This document shows positions 1-7,002 of a DNA stretch of 64,000 nucleotides, in pieces. The DNA is taken from assembly GCF_029227915.1 (NCBI RefSeq), contig NC_079877.1:30405851-30469850 (forward strand), written 5' to 3'. The notes below the pieces were generated by a model, which was given only the letters and a program-made list of their open reading frames with translations, was not told where the DNA came from and ran no database searches. Source of the stretch: Hydractinia symbiolongicarpus. Taxonomy: Eukaryota; Cnidaria; Hydrozoa; Anthoathecata; Hydractiniidae. The stretch's first letter is position 1. Every line of letters begins with the position of its first letter. The translations under genes and the position numbers were made by a program.

Positions 1-46
1 TCCATCGGACACTAAAAAAACCAGGAGTAAACTTGAAATGGAATAA
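1..46 (+). CDS. C-terminal end of an upstream gene (partial)
   Basis: Reading from base 2, an open frame of 14 lysine-rich codons ends at TAA 44-46. It is followed at once by a perfect 18-base palindrome of the kind seen after other genes of this element. The fragment is too short to identify, and the call rests mainly on the hairpin position. Confidence 0.3.
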   Translation, partial: PSDTKKTRSKLEME

Positions 47-50
47 AGGG

Positions 51-68
51 ATAATATCGCGATATTAT
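51..68. terminator. Perfect 18-base palindrome after the first gene
   Basis: ATAATATCGCGATATTAT is its own reverse complement and starts 5 bases after a stop codon. By analogy with mimivirus, where transcripts end at palindromes, it may mark the transcript end. That role is inference. Confidence 0.5.
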
Positions 69-78
69 AATCTCGAAG

Positions 79-90
79 TATATAAACATG
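79..90 (+). promoter_or_regulatory. TATATAAACATG start-region box
   Basis: The 12-mer TATATAAACATG, including the start codon, appears here and again at 480-491, each time at the start of an element gene. The TATA-like core sits unusually close to the ATG, as in very short-leader viral genes. This reading is inferred from recurrence only. Confidence 0.45.
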
Positions 91-315
91 GATAAGAAAA
101 GTATAGTAAACGATATTTATAAGGCATCGGTCGTATGCGTTTTCGCCGTAGGCTATTCAATGCTCGGGAAAAAGGTATTAAAAATGACACCACCCTCAAT
201 TCAGAAATTTGACCTGGAAGATACCGGAAAGCTTGTAGCCATAGTCGCCGCAAGTGAAATGACAAGAGAATATCTAGTTAAGCAGAAAATTATACCCGAA
301 ACTATAAATATATAA
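88..315 (+). CDS. Small Polinton accessory protein, 75 aa
   Basis: The 75-residue protein has a hydrophobic stretch near residues 12-27 containing VGYSMLGKK, and a second apolar segment around residues 44-56. I recall closely similar short proteins, with the same SMLGKK-type motif, in cnidarian Polinton-like loci, but this is from memory and unverified. The start follows the TATATAAACATG box directly. The stop TAA shares its last base with the ATG of the next small gene, which suggests coupled translation or one transcript. Function unknown; a small membrane-associated virion or assembly protein is a guess. Confidence 0.6.
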   Translation: MDKKSIVNDIYKASVVCVFAVGYSMLGKKVLKMTPPSIQKFDLEDTGKLVAIVAASEMTREYLVKQKIIPETINI

Positions 316-458
316 TGTTGCGAATACTGGAATGGTTGGTCTGGGTTTTATGCCAGCGCAAGAAAGTTGAGAGTATTTTACCCAAGGTGGAATACCTCGA
401 TACCGAGGTCATAGACGACTCTGATGTCATAGACTCCGAGGCTATCGTATTAAAATAA
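315..458 (+). CDS. Tiny acidic-tailed protein, 47 aa
   Basis: The ATG overlaps the preceding stop (TAATG) and opens a 47-residue frame ending TAA 456-458. The N-terminus is hydrophobic (about residues 1-13, with three tryptophan/tyrosine-type aromatics), followed by a Lys-rich patch and a very acidic tail rich in D, E and S. The layout resembles a small single-span membrane protein with a charged tail. I recognise no family. The overlap with the neighbour and the lack of space for anything else are the main support. Confidence 0.45.
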   Translation: MLRILEWLVWVLCQRKKVESILPKVEYLDTEVIDDSDVIDSEAIVLK

Positions 459-479
459 CGCCACTATATTATACCGGAT

Positions 480-491
480 TATATAAACATG
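480..491 (+). promoter_or_regulatory. Second copy of the TATATAAACATG box
   Basis: Identical 12-mer to 79-90, again ending in the start codon of an element gene (489). It supports a shared promoter/start signal. Confidence 0.45.
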
Positions 492-914
492 GCTTCAATT
501 GCAATGATGTTGGGAGGTGCCTTCGCGAACGCTTTGGCCTTCACCGGATCAAGCTACCTATTTTCAAGTTTATCAAAGGATAGGATAGATAAGGAACGGA
601 AGCGGCATGATCTGGCCATAGAACAGCTGCAAAAGGCTCAGGTTATATGGCAACGTAAAAGACAGGAGAGGGTTGACTTTATCAATAAGCAGCTCAGACT
701 TGAGAAGAAGGCCGAGGGTAAATTCACGGAGCTGGATGACGCAATGCGGGAATATAAAAAAGTATTCGGAGGGTCACCTCTCACAGATATTCCGCGCAAG
801 CCCGTATTGAGCGACTTTTATACACCCAGCAATGGCCAGCATGAACGGGAATTGGCATTTATCGCGCTAAGCATGATTGGTGTCGGAGGCGCCGTGTGGT
901 ATTTCGAAAAATAG
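489..914 (+). CDS. Polinton accessory protein, coiled coil with terminal hydrophobic segments, 141 aa
   Basis: The N-terminus (residues 1-30) is hydrophobic and glycine/alanine-rich. Residues about 32-95 are highly charged with heptad-like spacing and should form a coiled coil. A motif around LSDFYTPS (residues about 106-113) follows, then a C-terminal apolar segment (about 122-138). I recall this arrangement, including a DFYxPS motif, in proteins of cnidarian Polinton-like loci; this is unverified. It probably sits at a membrane or in the virion. The gene is convergent with the 426-aa minus-strand gene, with a strong hairpin between the two stops. Confidence 0.6.
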   Translation: MASIAMMLGGAFANALAFTGSSYLFSSLSKDRIDKERKRHDLAIEQLQKAQVIWQRKRQERVDFINKQLRLEKKAEGKFTELDDAMREYKKVFGGSPLTDIPRKPVLSDFYTPSNGQHERELAFIALSMIGVGGAVWYFEK

Positions 915-931
915 TACCATGCCGCGGGTAT

Positions 932-956
932 TATGTTACATGACACATGTAACATA
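932..956. terminator. Hairpin between convergent genes
   Basis: Arms TATGTTACATG and CATGTAACATA are perfectly complementary (11 bp) around a 3-base loop. It lies in the 54-base gap between stops at 914 (plus) and 969 (minus), so one hairpin could end both transcripts. Confidence 0.6.
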
Positions 957-968
957 TATTCGGAGTAG

Positions 969-2249
969 CTAACGCTTTGTCACCATGTAGGTGTATATCA
1001 GACCTCCGATTCCGACTATCAAAGCCCACAGGTTTTGACTCAACCAACCGACGACCTCCTTTGCTCTATTTAGGATCCACGATACGATGGATCCAATTAT
1101 ACCCGGTAGGGACGCGGCTGCGGCACCGGCTAATCTACCCAGGAAAGATCCCAGCGCGCTCAGCTTGTTCTTTATCCATTCCCTCGCACCGCCCTCGGTT
1201 TTTTCATGATTTTTTGTATTACCGGTGGATGACCCCCCACCCCCAGGCGTCAAAGTTTCAACTAGAAGGCCGATAACAATACCAAATGCCGTTAGTACAC
1301 TGACGATGGTGATACCCTGCTCACGGAATAGGGTTCGTATCTTTTCACCCGATGTGGTTTCTTTGTCGAGTACTTTGGCGATTGTCTCCCTGATGCTTTT
1401 TATTTGACTGTTAAGTTTACCTTTGAGAATATCGATAATCTCTTGCCGGCCTTTCAACTCATTTTGCAAACCTTTCAACCTTTCTTTCGCTTCATTTTGT
1501 TGTTCCTCGGTCATATTTGGTGTGTTTTCCATCTCTTCCAACTTGTTTTTTTCTCTGTCAATATGCTGTTCGAGCTGAACCTTTTTTGCAACTTCATCCT
1601 GAAGACTTCCTCTTATGTTTCTCAATGATCTATCCAATCCTAGCAATTCACGCATAGGATATTCAAATAGATCACCGGTCTGGGTTGCTTCATGGTCTAC
1701 AGATTGTTGTTTGACCAATGAAATTAAATCTTCCGCACTGTTCACAACATCTCCAGACATGGTTTCTAATTCTATATCGGTCGCATTCTCTATTTTATCC
1801 GGTGACGGTAGTCTCTCTTCTATTTTGTTTAGCCTAGCGGCCTGTCGGGGGGTTATACTACCTTTCGGTATATCGAACCCCAAATTGCGCAGCCTTTTCT
1901 TGCCCAATAGATCTGCAATGGTACCGGTAGACCTTAGAGATCCGCCATGTGTCAGCGGTCTGTTATCATCCTTGTAGTATAATTCACCATCGCGAGTCTC
2001 AAACAGATCGGTATGTATCACGCTCGGGTTCTCGTTTGGATATATAGTTAATAGCTTCTCATAGAGCGATTTAACCCGCTCACTAGTAACTCTGGAGCGC
2101 AGAGAGGTTCCTCCACCGAATGATGTCTCCTCATCAGGTGTGTGTATCTGCACACGCGTGCGCTCCCTCGGTACCAGAGGTGTGGAGTCATCGGTACCCT
2201 CGTCAGGTTGACCATGGTCACCAAACGGATCAATATCAATGTCCGCCAT
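969..2249 (-). CDS. Large Polinton accessory protein with coiled coil and C-terminal membrane segments, 426 aa
   Basis: The N-terminal 70 residues are acidic and polar. Residues about 205-300 are charged and heptad-like, predicting a long coiled coil. A hydrophobic segment at about 313-333 is followed by a Gly/Ser linker, a charged region, and two more apolar segments (about 365-395 and 400-422) ending in MVTKR. I recall similar proteins with an FREQG motif before the first membrane segment in cnidarian elements; this is unverified. It may be a structural or membrane-acting virion protein. It is divergent from the 161-aa gene at 2291 across only 41 bases, so the two promoters must overlap. 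Confidence 0.65.
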   Translation of the reverse strand: MADIDIDPFGDHGQPDEGTDDSTPLVPRERTRVQIHTPDEETSFGGGTSLRSRVTSERVKSLYEKLLTIYPNENPSVIHTDLFETRDGELYYKDDNRPLTHGGSLRSTGTIADLLGKKRLRNLGFDIPKGSITPRQAARLNKIEERLPSPDKIENATDIELETMSGDVVNSAEDLISLVKQQSVDHEATQTGDLFEYPMRELLGLDRSLRNIRGSLQDEVAKKVQLEQHIDREKNKLEEMENTPNMTEEQQNEAKERLKGLQNELKGRQEIIDILKGKLNSQIKSIRETIAKVLDKETTSGEKIRTLFREQGITIVSVLTAFGIVIGLLVETLTPGGGGSSTGNTKNHEKTEGGAREWIKNKLSALGSFLGRLAGAAAASLPGIIGSIVSWILNRAKEVVGWLSQNLWALIVGIGGLIYTYMVTKR

Positions 2250-2290
2250 TATTTTATTTAAAGGATAGTTTTTTTCCTAATATAATAGAA
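2250..2290. promoter_or_regulatory. Shared divergent promoter region
   Basis: A 41-base AT-rich gap separates two divergent start codons. It contains a GTTTTTTTCC tract. A similar GTTTTTTTCT tract precedes the next gene at 2801, so the T-tract may be a promoter element for this gene pair. Confidence 0.4.
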
Positions 2291-2776
2291 ATGGCAGAGA
2301 GTTCTAGTACCAGAGAAGAAACTTTTAAAACGGATATATCCAATTCCCAGCTTGAGGAGTTGGTGAAATTACGGGGTAAGTTCCAAGACAGGACACACGA
2401 ACACGGAGGATCTCTGATCATATGGTCGATTCTGGAGGGATTATCCGGAACCGCAGCAATTACCGGCTCGATAGCGACCGCGGTGACCATTATTAGAAAT
2501 TTGGGCGGTACCCATGGAAATTACATGTGGAATTCGGGTATGTGTCTATTGGGCTCGGCTTCCTATGCGGTTACCGCCCAATATGTTAGGACATATCGGG
2601 AGAAACTTATCAAATTAAGAGCCGCATATCGCGTTGTACAAAATGCCATTGATGTTTTCGATAAAACGCTACTCTGGCACACTCGGATCTGTAGAGCCGA
2701 TTTTGAGAATTTGTGTGATACGTATCATAGAACTCTCAAGGATCTGGATAAACTGGATATAGGTTATTTAGAGTAA
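2291..2776 (+). CDS. Two-segment membrane protein, paralogue of the next gene, 161 aa
   Basis: I chose ATG 2291 because it matches the MAE start of the paralogue at 2801; an earlier in-frame ATG exists but overlaps the divergent gene. Residues 14-30 carry NSQLEELVKLRGKF, matching NSQLGELRKLRDKF in the next protein. Two apolar segments (about residues 42-67 and 77-98) follow, then a charged C-terminal helix region. The same order in both proteins indicates tandem duplication. The fold (helix, hairpin of membrane helices, helix) superficially recalls pore or membrane-remodelling proteins. No function can be assigned. Confidence 0.65.
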   Translation: MAESSSTREETFKTDISNSQLEELVKLRGKFQDRTHEHGGSLIIWSILEGLSGTAAITGSIATAVTIIRNLGGTHGNYMWNSGMCLLGSASYAVTAQYVRTYREKLIKLRAAYRVVQNAIDVFDKTLLWHTRICRADFENLCDTYHRTLKDLDKLDIGYLE

Positions 2777-2800
2777 AGTTTTTTTCTTTGTAGTAACCAA

Positions 2801-3388
2801 ATGGCAGAGATTTATCCGAAGCTACCCACGGCTCCCGAGTATTCGAGCGAGCAGGACAAGTTTAATACTAATACTGTGAACTCTCAACTTGGGGAGCTTA
2901 GAAAATTACGTGATAAGTTCAATACAAAATATGAGAAATATAACAAGACGCTGCACAGACTGGTGCTTTTAAATGCCAGCACCACGGCCCTAACCGTCGC
3001 TTCGGGCATAGGTTCGGTGGTAACCGGTGCCACGCTCATCGGAATCCCCGCTTCCGTGGGATTGGGAGCCGTAGCACTGTCCGGAACCATTTTCAAAGGC
3101 TCCGTCATGGCCCTGATTAAAAGATATCGAAGCAAGCTCGACAAGGTCATGAAATTATATGATGTTGCGACATCCGCCATCGCCGTGTTTGAAAACTCCG
3201 TCTCGCGGGCTCTGAATAATGATGACATTAGTCACATCGAATTTCAAACCCTGAGCGGTATATACTACGAAGCTCTGAACAAGATGACGAAAACCGACAG
3301 AAAGATGGAGAGCGAAACTCGCAACCAGTTTGAAAAAAGTCTAATGGACGAGGTTCAAAGCCTCAGAAGGACCGTAAATCAAGGTTAG
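2801..3388 (+). CDS. Two-segment membrane protein, 195 aa
   Basis: The protein has an N-terminal polar region, a helix around residues 27-45 (NSQLGELRKLRDKF), then Ala/Gly/Val-rich apolar segments at about residues 55-100, and a long charged C-terminal helix ending SLRRTVNQ. I recall a recurrent cnidarian Polinton protein with the same series (LNAS, ASGI, then a glycine-rich segment, then a helix with ETRNQ); this is unverified. It is 24 bases downstream of its paralogue and in the same direction, so the two may share a transcript. It probably acts at a membrane. Confidence 0.7.
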   Translation: MAEIYPKLPTAPEYSSEQDKFNTNTVNSQLGELRKLRDKFNTKYEKYNKTLHRLVLLNASTTALTVASGIGSVVTGATLIGIPASVGLGAVALSGTIFKGSVMALIKRYRSKLDKVMKLYDVATSAIAVFENSVSRALNNDDISHIEFQTLSGIYYEALNKMTKTDRKMESETRNQFEKSLMDEVQSLRRTVNQG

Positions 3389-3422
3389 TGATGTGTGCAT
3401 GTACTCCGCTCGCATATTTCGT

Positions 3423-3452
3423 GTGGTACGATAAAAGTGCTTAAAGTTTTTA
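3423..3452 (+). promoter_or_regulatory. Promoter element shared by the two SAP genes
   Basis: The 30 bases starting GTGGTACGATAAAAGTGC and ending TTTTTA are repeated exactly at 5776-5805. Each copy lies 20-25 bases upstream of a SAP-domain gene. Conservation outside the coding region suggests a promoter carried with the duplication. Confidence 0.55.
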
Positions 3453-3474
3453 GCCGTACATGTATATGCATAAT

Positions 3475-3744
3475 ATGTCGGACATGAATACCACACCAGA
3501 CTATAAATTGATGAAACTGCGAGAGTTGCGAGAGATTGCCAAAGCTCGTGGGGTGAAGTATATTTGCGCGATGAAAAAGGTCAGGCTGATTGAGGTGATT
3601 GAGAAGAATGATCTGGATCCGACATACACCATTGATCTGGATACCAAGCGGGAATGGTATGGATACTGCACCGGCTGGAGGGAGAAAAACAGGGAGGCGT
3701 ACCTGAAATGTCAAAAACGTTATAACGACAAGAGATCTAAGTGA
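3475..3744 (+). CDS. SAP-domain-like protein, copy A, 89 aa
   Basis: The start at 3475 is chosen because it gives the same N-terminus and length as the second copy (5827-6096, also 89 aa); an upstream ATG at 3460 would add five residues. Residues 8-45 have the helix-extended-helix pattern of SAP or Rho N-terminal DNA-binding domains (LMKLRELREIAKARG..). The C-terminal third is Lys/Arg/Tyr-rich, typical of nucleic-acid binding. It likely binds element DNA. A hairpin follows 12 bases after the stop. The same SAP-like motif also begins the RING protein at 6148-6888 and the polymerase gene. Confidence 0.65.
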   Translation: MSDMNTTPDYKLMKLRELREIAKARGVKYICAMKKVRLIEVIEKNDLDPTYTIDLDTKREWYGYCTGWREKNREAYLKCQKRYNDKRSK

Positions 3745-3755
3745 TTGTGCGCATT

Positions 3756-3779
3756 TTTGTTACTCGGACGGGTAACAAA
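3756..3779. terminator. 24-base palindromic hairpin, copy 1
   Basis: TTTGTTAC....GTAACAAA, with a CG-rich centre and a single G-T mismatch in the stem. It lies right after the copy-A SAP gene. Identical copies are at 6108-6131 and 7003-7026, and a near-identical one in reverse sense is at 4606-4629. Confidence 0.65.
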
Positions 3780-3784
3780 TATCG

Positions 3785-3890
3785 GTGGGTGGAGATATCC
3801 ATGGCGTGCGGATCGCTAACCTCAAATACGATCTATAAAAATTGGATTAAAGATTCCTATATCGTATATCATATCATATCATATCCAACC
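3785..3890 (+). promoter_or_regulatory. Promoter of RING gene, copy B
   Basis: A TATAAAA box (3834-3840) and a run of ATATC repeats lie upstream of ATG 3891. The same block, inverted, lies at about 6889-6985 before the other RING gene, with its TATA box at 6939-6945. Confidence 0.55.
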
Positions 3891-4589
3891 ATGACTTCGA
3901 GATTTACAGATGACGAAAACCAACAGTTCTCCGAAAGATTCGGCTCCTGGGCGGACGAATATTTCGGCCGCACAATAGACCCATGCCTGAATTCCGCATC
4001 CAGCAGATCTTGTTGCGAAGAATTACTGAACATGGTCGAAATATTGGAACTACATTATGATGACTTTGAGGGGATCGATCCGGACTCTGATCATGAATCC
4101 TATGATGATATTATAGAACACGTAAAAGCTCGAAGTGTCTTACGCACCGGAGGAGTCGGACTCGGATACTATGGAACTCCCATAATAGAAGCGCGCGTCT
4201 ATGCAGTCGCCACGGGTCCGTATGAAATATCGACATATATGGACATAGATGATGTCGAGGAGTACGACGATGAGGAGGAAGAGGAGGAAGAGGAGTACGA
4301 CTATGAGGAGGAAGAGGAGGAAGAAGAGGAAGAGGAGTACGAATATGAGAAGAGGACGACGAGGACAAGAGCGCTGAATGATCGTGATTTTTTTAGTGAT
4401 GACGATGATGACCTAGAGGACGAGGACAAATGCATAATTTGTCTTTCTAAAAGAAAGAGCGCAACCTTTGTTCATGGTAGAACGGGACATTGTTGCTGCT
4501 GTTTATCGTGCGCATATAAATTGGAAAATCGGGAAGATAATTGTCCCGTGTGTCGAGCGCCAATAGATTTTGTCATTAGACAATATTGA
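3891..4589 (+). CDS. RING-finger protein with acidic tract, copy B, 232 aa
   Basis: ATG 3891 is preferred over the in-frame ATG at 3741 because a TATA box and leader repeat precede it and because the homologue at 6888 starts at the equivalent place. The middle is an extreme Glu/Asp/Tyr tract (about residues 115-155). The C-terminal 50 residues form a RING of the IAP/MDM2 type: CIICL, a His within GRTGH, CCLSC, and CPVCRAPI. Such RINGs act as E3 ubiquitin ligases, so a role in altering host proteins is possible. That is inference. The C-terminus DFVIRQY is shared with the other RING protein. Unlike that one, it has no clear SAP domain. Confidence 0.75.
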   Translation: MTSRFTDDENQQFSERFGSWADEYFGRTIDPCLNSASSRSCCEELLNMVEILELHYDDFEGIDPDSDHESYDDIIEHVKARSVLRTGGVGLGYYGTPIIEARVYAVATGPYEISTYMDIDDVEEYDDEEEEEEEEYDYEEEEEEEEEEEYEYEKRTTRTRALNDRDFFSDDDDDLEDEDKCIICLSKRKSATFVHGRTGHCCCCLSCAYKLENREDNCPVCRAPIDFVIRQY

Positions 4590-4605
4590 ACGCGAATTCC
4601 CGGCC

Positions 4606-4629
4606 TTTGTTACCCGCCCGAGTAACAAA
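4606..4629. terminator. 24-base palindromic hairpin, copy 2 (reverse sense)
   Basis: TTTGTTAC....GTAACAAA, whose reverse complement differs from the other copies at one base. It follows the RING gene stop by 17 bases. Confidence 0.65.
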
Positions 4630-4709
4630 AATCCCGAGGTGTCGATGGATACCCAAGACTGAGTCATAGCGGCCCTATCTGCCGACCACCCTGCACGATC
4701 CCCAGCATC

Positions 4710-4734
4710 ATCTTTACCAGAAACAGGTAAAGAT
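4710..4734. terminator. Hairpin after the integrase gene
   Basis: ATCTTTACC and GGTAAAGAT are perfect 9-base arms around a 7-base loop, 14 bases beyond the minus-strand integrase stop. It is unrelated in sequence to the 24-base palindromes, so the shape rather than the sequence recurs. Confidence 0.55.
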
Positions 4735-4747
4735 ATCGTCCCCTTTT

Positions 4748-5731
4748 TCACCAACCTTGCACATAATCAGGAGGTAAATCTGTATCTTCAGGTATTAACA
4801 TCAATTCCTCTTTTACAAAAGCCCGTCCAGGTCCGTCTTGAACATAGTACATTACACGGTTACCAGGTTGCGCTATTACCTCACGCAATCTATATGTGTT
4901 TTTCGACCATATTCTATCGGTTGCCCGTCTCCGCCCATCATCATGCTCTTCACCAGGTTGTAGTAGATATCTATACAGGCCATCCTTAGGTAATTCTACT
5001 TCAGGTGGATAGCTCTCTTGATTAACAAGAGGCACCTCTTTCATTATAATAGCATCTTTTGGCTTCATATCAATCATCTGCGTCTTTGTATCGTTTAGCC
5101 TATCAATCAGTTTATACAGATGCTTAACCCATGTAGATGATACCTTTTCCGAATCATTCAGTTCTTGAGCATCTTGTATTTTGAATAAATTTTCCGCAAG
5201 TATCTTGTTCAACGCCTCAACAAAAGCTGTGTGCGTATGCTTATATTTTGTAGTCGCCCTTTTAATTTCAACCTTATGCTTCTCCAACAGCTTTGTCACA
5301 TCTGCTTTGAATTCTGAACCGTTATCACATTGGAAAGTTTTCGGATAAGTTAATGGTCCTGCCTTGTAGATGTCCTCAATCATAGCGGCAACCTCTTTGG
5401 CTTTCTTAGTCCTCAAAGGTCGGGCTACTTTGTATCTGGAAGCAGCATCGATTCCCGACAAAATGTACTTATATTTATTACCATACAGTATGTCACCGGG
5501 CATGTACAATAAATCGAATTGATGTAAATCATTAGGGGTGGTAACTTCATAATGTGGTCTTTCAACATGTTTTGGGGCGGGTAAATGTACTTGCCAAAAT
5601 GCTTGTTTTGATAGCCACTTCTTAATCTCCTTTGGCCTGAAACCGAATCCTCTTAAATTCTGAGCAGCCTTTTGTCCTTTCCATAAATTTTGAGGTTGAT
5701 AGTAAGTCTCTTGAAGTTTAGAGTTTGACAT
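4748..5731 (-). CDS. Retroviral-type integrase (D,D35,E), 327 aa
   Basis: The rve catalytic core shows the triad D73 (QFDLLYMPGD), D136 (QCDNGSEFK) and E172 (FVEALNK), with exactly 35 residues between the second Asp and the Glu. The C-terminal 70 residues (YRLREVIAQPGNRVMYYVQD) look like the chromodomain/SH3-like tail found in Polinton and Ginger integrases. The N-terminus carries a YYQPQNLWKG motif but no intact HHCC zinc finger. Polinton integrases insert element DNA and make short target duplications. The frame is complete with all catalytic residues, so this copy may have been functional recently. Confidence 0.93.
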   Translation of the reverse strand: MSNSKLQETYYQPQNLWKGQKAAQNLRGFGFRPKEIKKWLSKQAFWQVHLPAPKHVERPHYEVTTPNDLHQFDLLYMPGDILYGNKYKYILSGIDAASRYKVARPLRTKKAKEVAAMIEDIYKAGPLTYPKTFQCDNGSEFKADVTKLLEKHKVEIKRATTKYKHTHTAFVEALNKILAENLFKIQDAQELNDSEKVSSTWVKHLYKLIDRLNDTKTQMIDMKPKDAIIMKEVPLVNQESYPPEVELPKDGLYRYLLQPGEEHDDGRRRATDRIWSKNTYRLREVIAQPGNRVMYYVQDGPGRAFVKEELMLIPEDTDLPPDYVQGW

Positions 5732-5775
5732 GTTTTATTTATGCACACCTTTATTTATCTCCTTTTTGTTATGAT

Positions 5776-5805
5776 GTGGTACGATAAAAGTGCTTAAAGT
5801 TTTTA
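5776..5805 (+). promoter_or_regulatory. Second copy of the SAP-gene promoter element
   Basis: Exact 30-base match to 3423-3452, placed at the same distance from the second SAP gene. Confidence 0.55.
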
Positions 5806-5826
5806 TATGTATATGTATATGCGTAT

Positions 5827-6096
5827 ATGTCGGACATGAATACCACACCAGACTACAAATTGATGAAACTGCGAGAGTTGCAAGAGGTTGCTAAATCCCG
5901 CGGAATTAAGTATATCGTGGGTATGAGAAAGGCTAAACTGGTTGAGGTGATTGAGAAGAATGATCTCGACCCATCCTACACCATCGATCCGGATACCAAA
6001 CGGCAACGGTACGGATACTATTCAAGGTGGAGGACGAAAAACAGGGAGGCATATCTAAAAGCTCAAAAACGTTATAACGACAAAAGATCCAAGTGA
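5827..6096 (+). CDS. SAP-domain-like protein, copy A', 89 aa
   Basis: Same length as copy A and about three-quarters identical by eye, with the same MSDMNTTPDYKL start and the same RYNDKRSK end. Substitutions are largely conservative, which suggests that both copies were maintained for some time. The gene faces the minus-strand RING gene B', with hairpin 6108-6131 between the two stops. Confidence 0.65.
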   Translation: MSDMNTTPDYKLMKLRELQEVAKSRGIKYIVGMRKAKLVEVIEKNDLDPSYTIDPDTKRQRYGYYSRWRTKNREAYLKAQKRYNDKRSK

Positions 6097-6107
6097 TTGT
6101 GCGCATT

Positions 6108-6131
6108 TTTGTTACTCGGACGGGTAACAAA
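6108..6131. terminator. 24-base palindromic hairpin, copy 3
   Basis: Identical to 3756-3779. Its left flank (GATTGTGCGCATT) also matches. It sits between convergent stops at 6096 and 6148. Confidence 0.65.
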
Positions 6132-6147
6132 TATCGGGAATTCATGT

Positions 6148-6888
6148 TTAATATTGTCTAATGACAAAATCTATTGGTGCCCGACATATGGGACATTTAT
6201 CCCTCCTATTCTCCAATATATATGCACATGATAGACAGCAGCAGTTATGTCCGGTTCTACCATGAACAATGGTGGCGGTCTTTCGTTTAGAAAGACAAAT
6301 GATACATCTATCATCTTCATCGATGTCATCGTCGTCCTCATCTTCATCAATGTCAAGCTGTGCTGGTACCGATCCAGGTGCCGGTATCTGTTGAAATGGA
6401 GGTGGTCTGGTGGGTCCGGGCTCATCTTCATCAATGTCAAGCTGTGCTGGTACCGATCCAGGTGCCGGTATCTGTTGAAATGGAGGTGGTCTGGTGGGTC
6501 CGGGCTCATTATAATGAGTATGATCTATTGATAATAATAATTGGATAAGCTCGTCCCTTCTTAGATGCGAGTATCTAGATGCGCCGAGGAAACCCGCTCG
6601 GTTTCGTAAATCACGGACCGTGAAAAGACTAAAGTCATCAATATATTCTCTACTGTAGGTGGGTGGTGTCGGTCTAGGTGTCGGAACACTCTCGATTGCT
6701 ATCCGGCGGGAATAATGCGATAGATCTATTGATAATAATAATCTGATAAGCTCAGCCCTTCTGAGCCGCGAGTATCCATGTAGGCCAAGGTACCTCGCTC
6801 TGGCTCTTAAATCAGGGAGTGTGAAAAGACTAAAGTCATCAATATATTCTCTGCTGTAGGTGAGGGCGCGTACGATCGGTGAAGACAT
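6148..6888 (-). CDS. RING-finger protein with two SAP-like domains, copy B', 246 aa
   Basis: The start at 6888 follows an inverted copy of the copy-B promoter. Two SAP-like repeats (each begins TYSREYIDDFSLFT and ends in an LLLSID motif) occupy residues about 9-58 and 75-125. A proline-rich, acidic 28-residue unit is then tandemly duplicated (bases 6337-6504). The C-terminal RING (CIICL, GRTGHNC, CLSC, CPICRAPI) ends DFVIRQY, like copy B. The protein could bring a ubiquitin ligase to DNA through its SAP domains. That is inference from domain types. Confidence 0.75.
   Translation of the reverse strand: MSSPIVRALTYSREYIDDFSLFTLPDLRARARYLGLHGYSRLRRAELIRLLLSIDLSHYSRRIAIESVPTPRPTPPTYSREYIDDFSLFTVRDLRNRAGFLGASRYSHLRRDELIQLLLSIDHTHYNEPGPTRPPPFQQIPAPGSVPAQLDIDEDEPGPTRPPPFQQIPAPGSVPAQLDIDEDEDDDDIDEDDRCIICLSKRKTATIVHGRTGHNCCCLSCAYILENRRDKCPICRAPIDFVIRQY
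6337..6504 (-). repeat. Perfect 84-base in-frame tandem duplication
   Basis: Two 84-base copies lie side by side inside the RING gene and encode a Pro-rich, acidic 28-residue unit. I see no difference between them, so the duplication is recent or homogenised. Confidence 0.8.
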
Positions 6889-7002
6889 GGTTGGATATGA
6901 TATGATATGATATACGATATAGGAATCTTTAATCCAATTTTTATAGATCGTATTTGAGGTTGGCGATTCGCACGCCATGGATATCTCCGCGAATTCCTGG
7001 CC

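Noticed and set aside
3741-3890. N-terminal extension of RING protein B from an upstream ATG
   Set aside because: It would cross the hairpin and the TATA box, and the paralogue starts at the downstream position.
4111-4368. Minus-strand Ser/Pro/Leu-rich frame opposite the acidic tract
   Set aside because: It is the complement of the GAG/GAA repeat and lies inside a supported gene.
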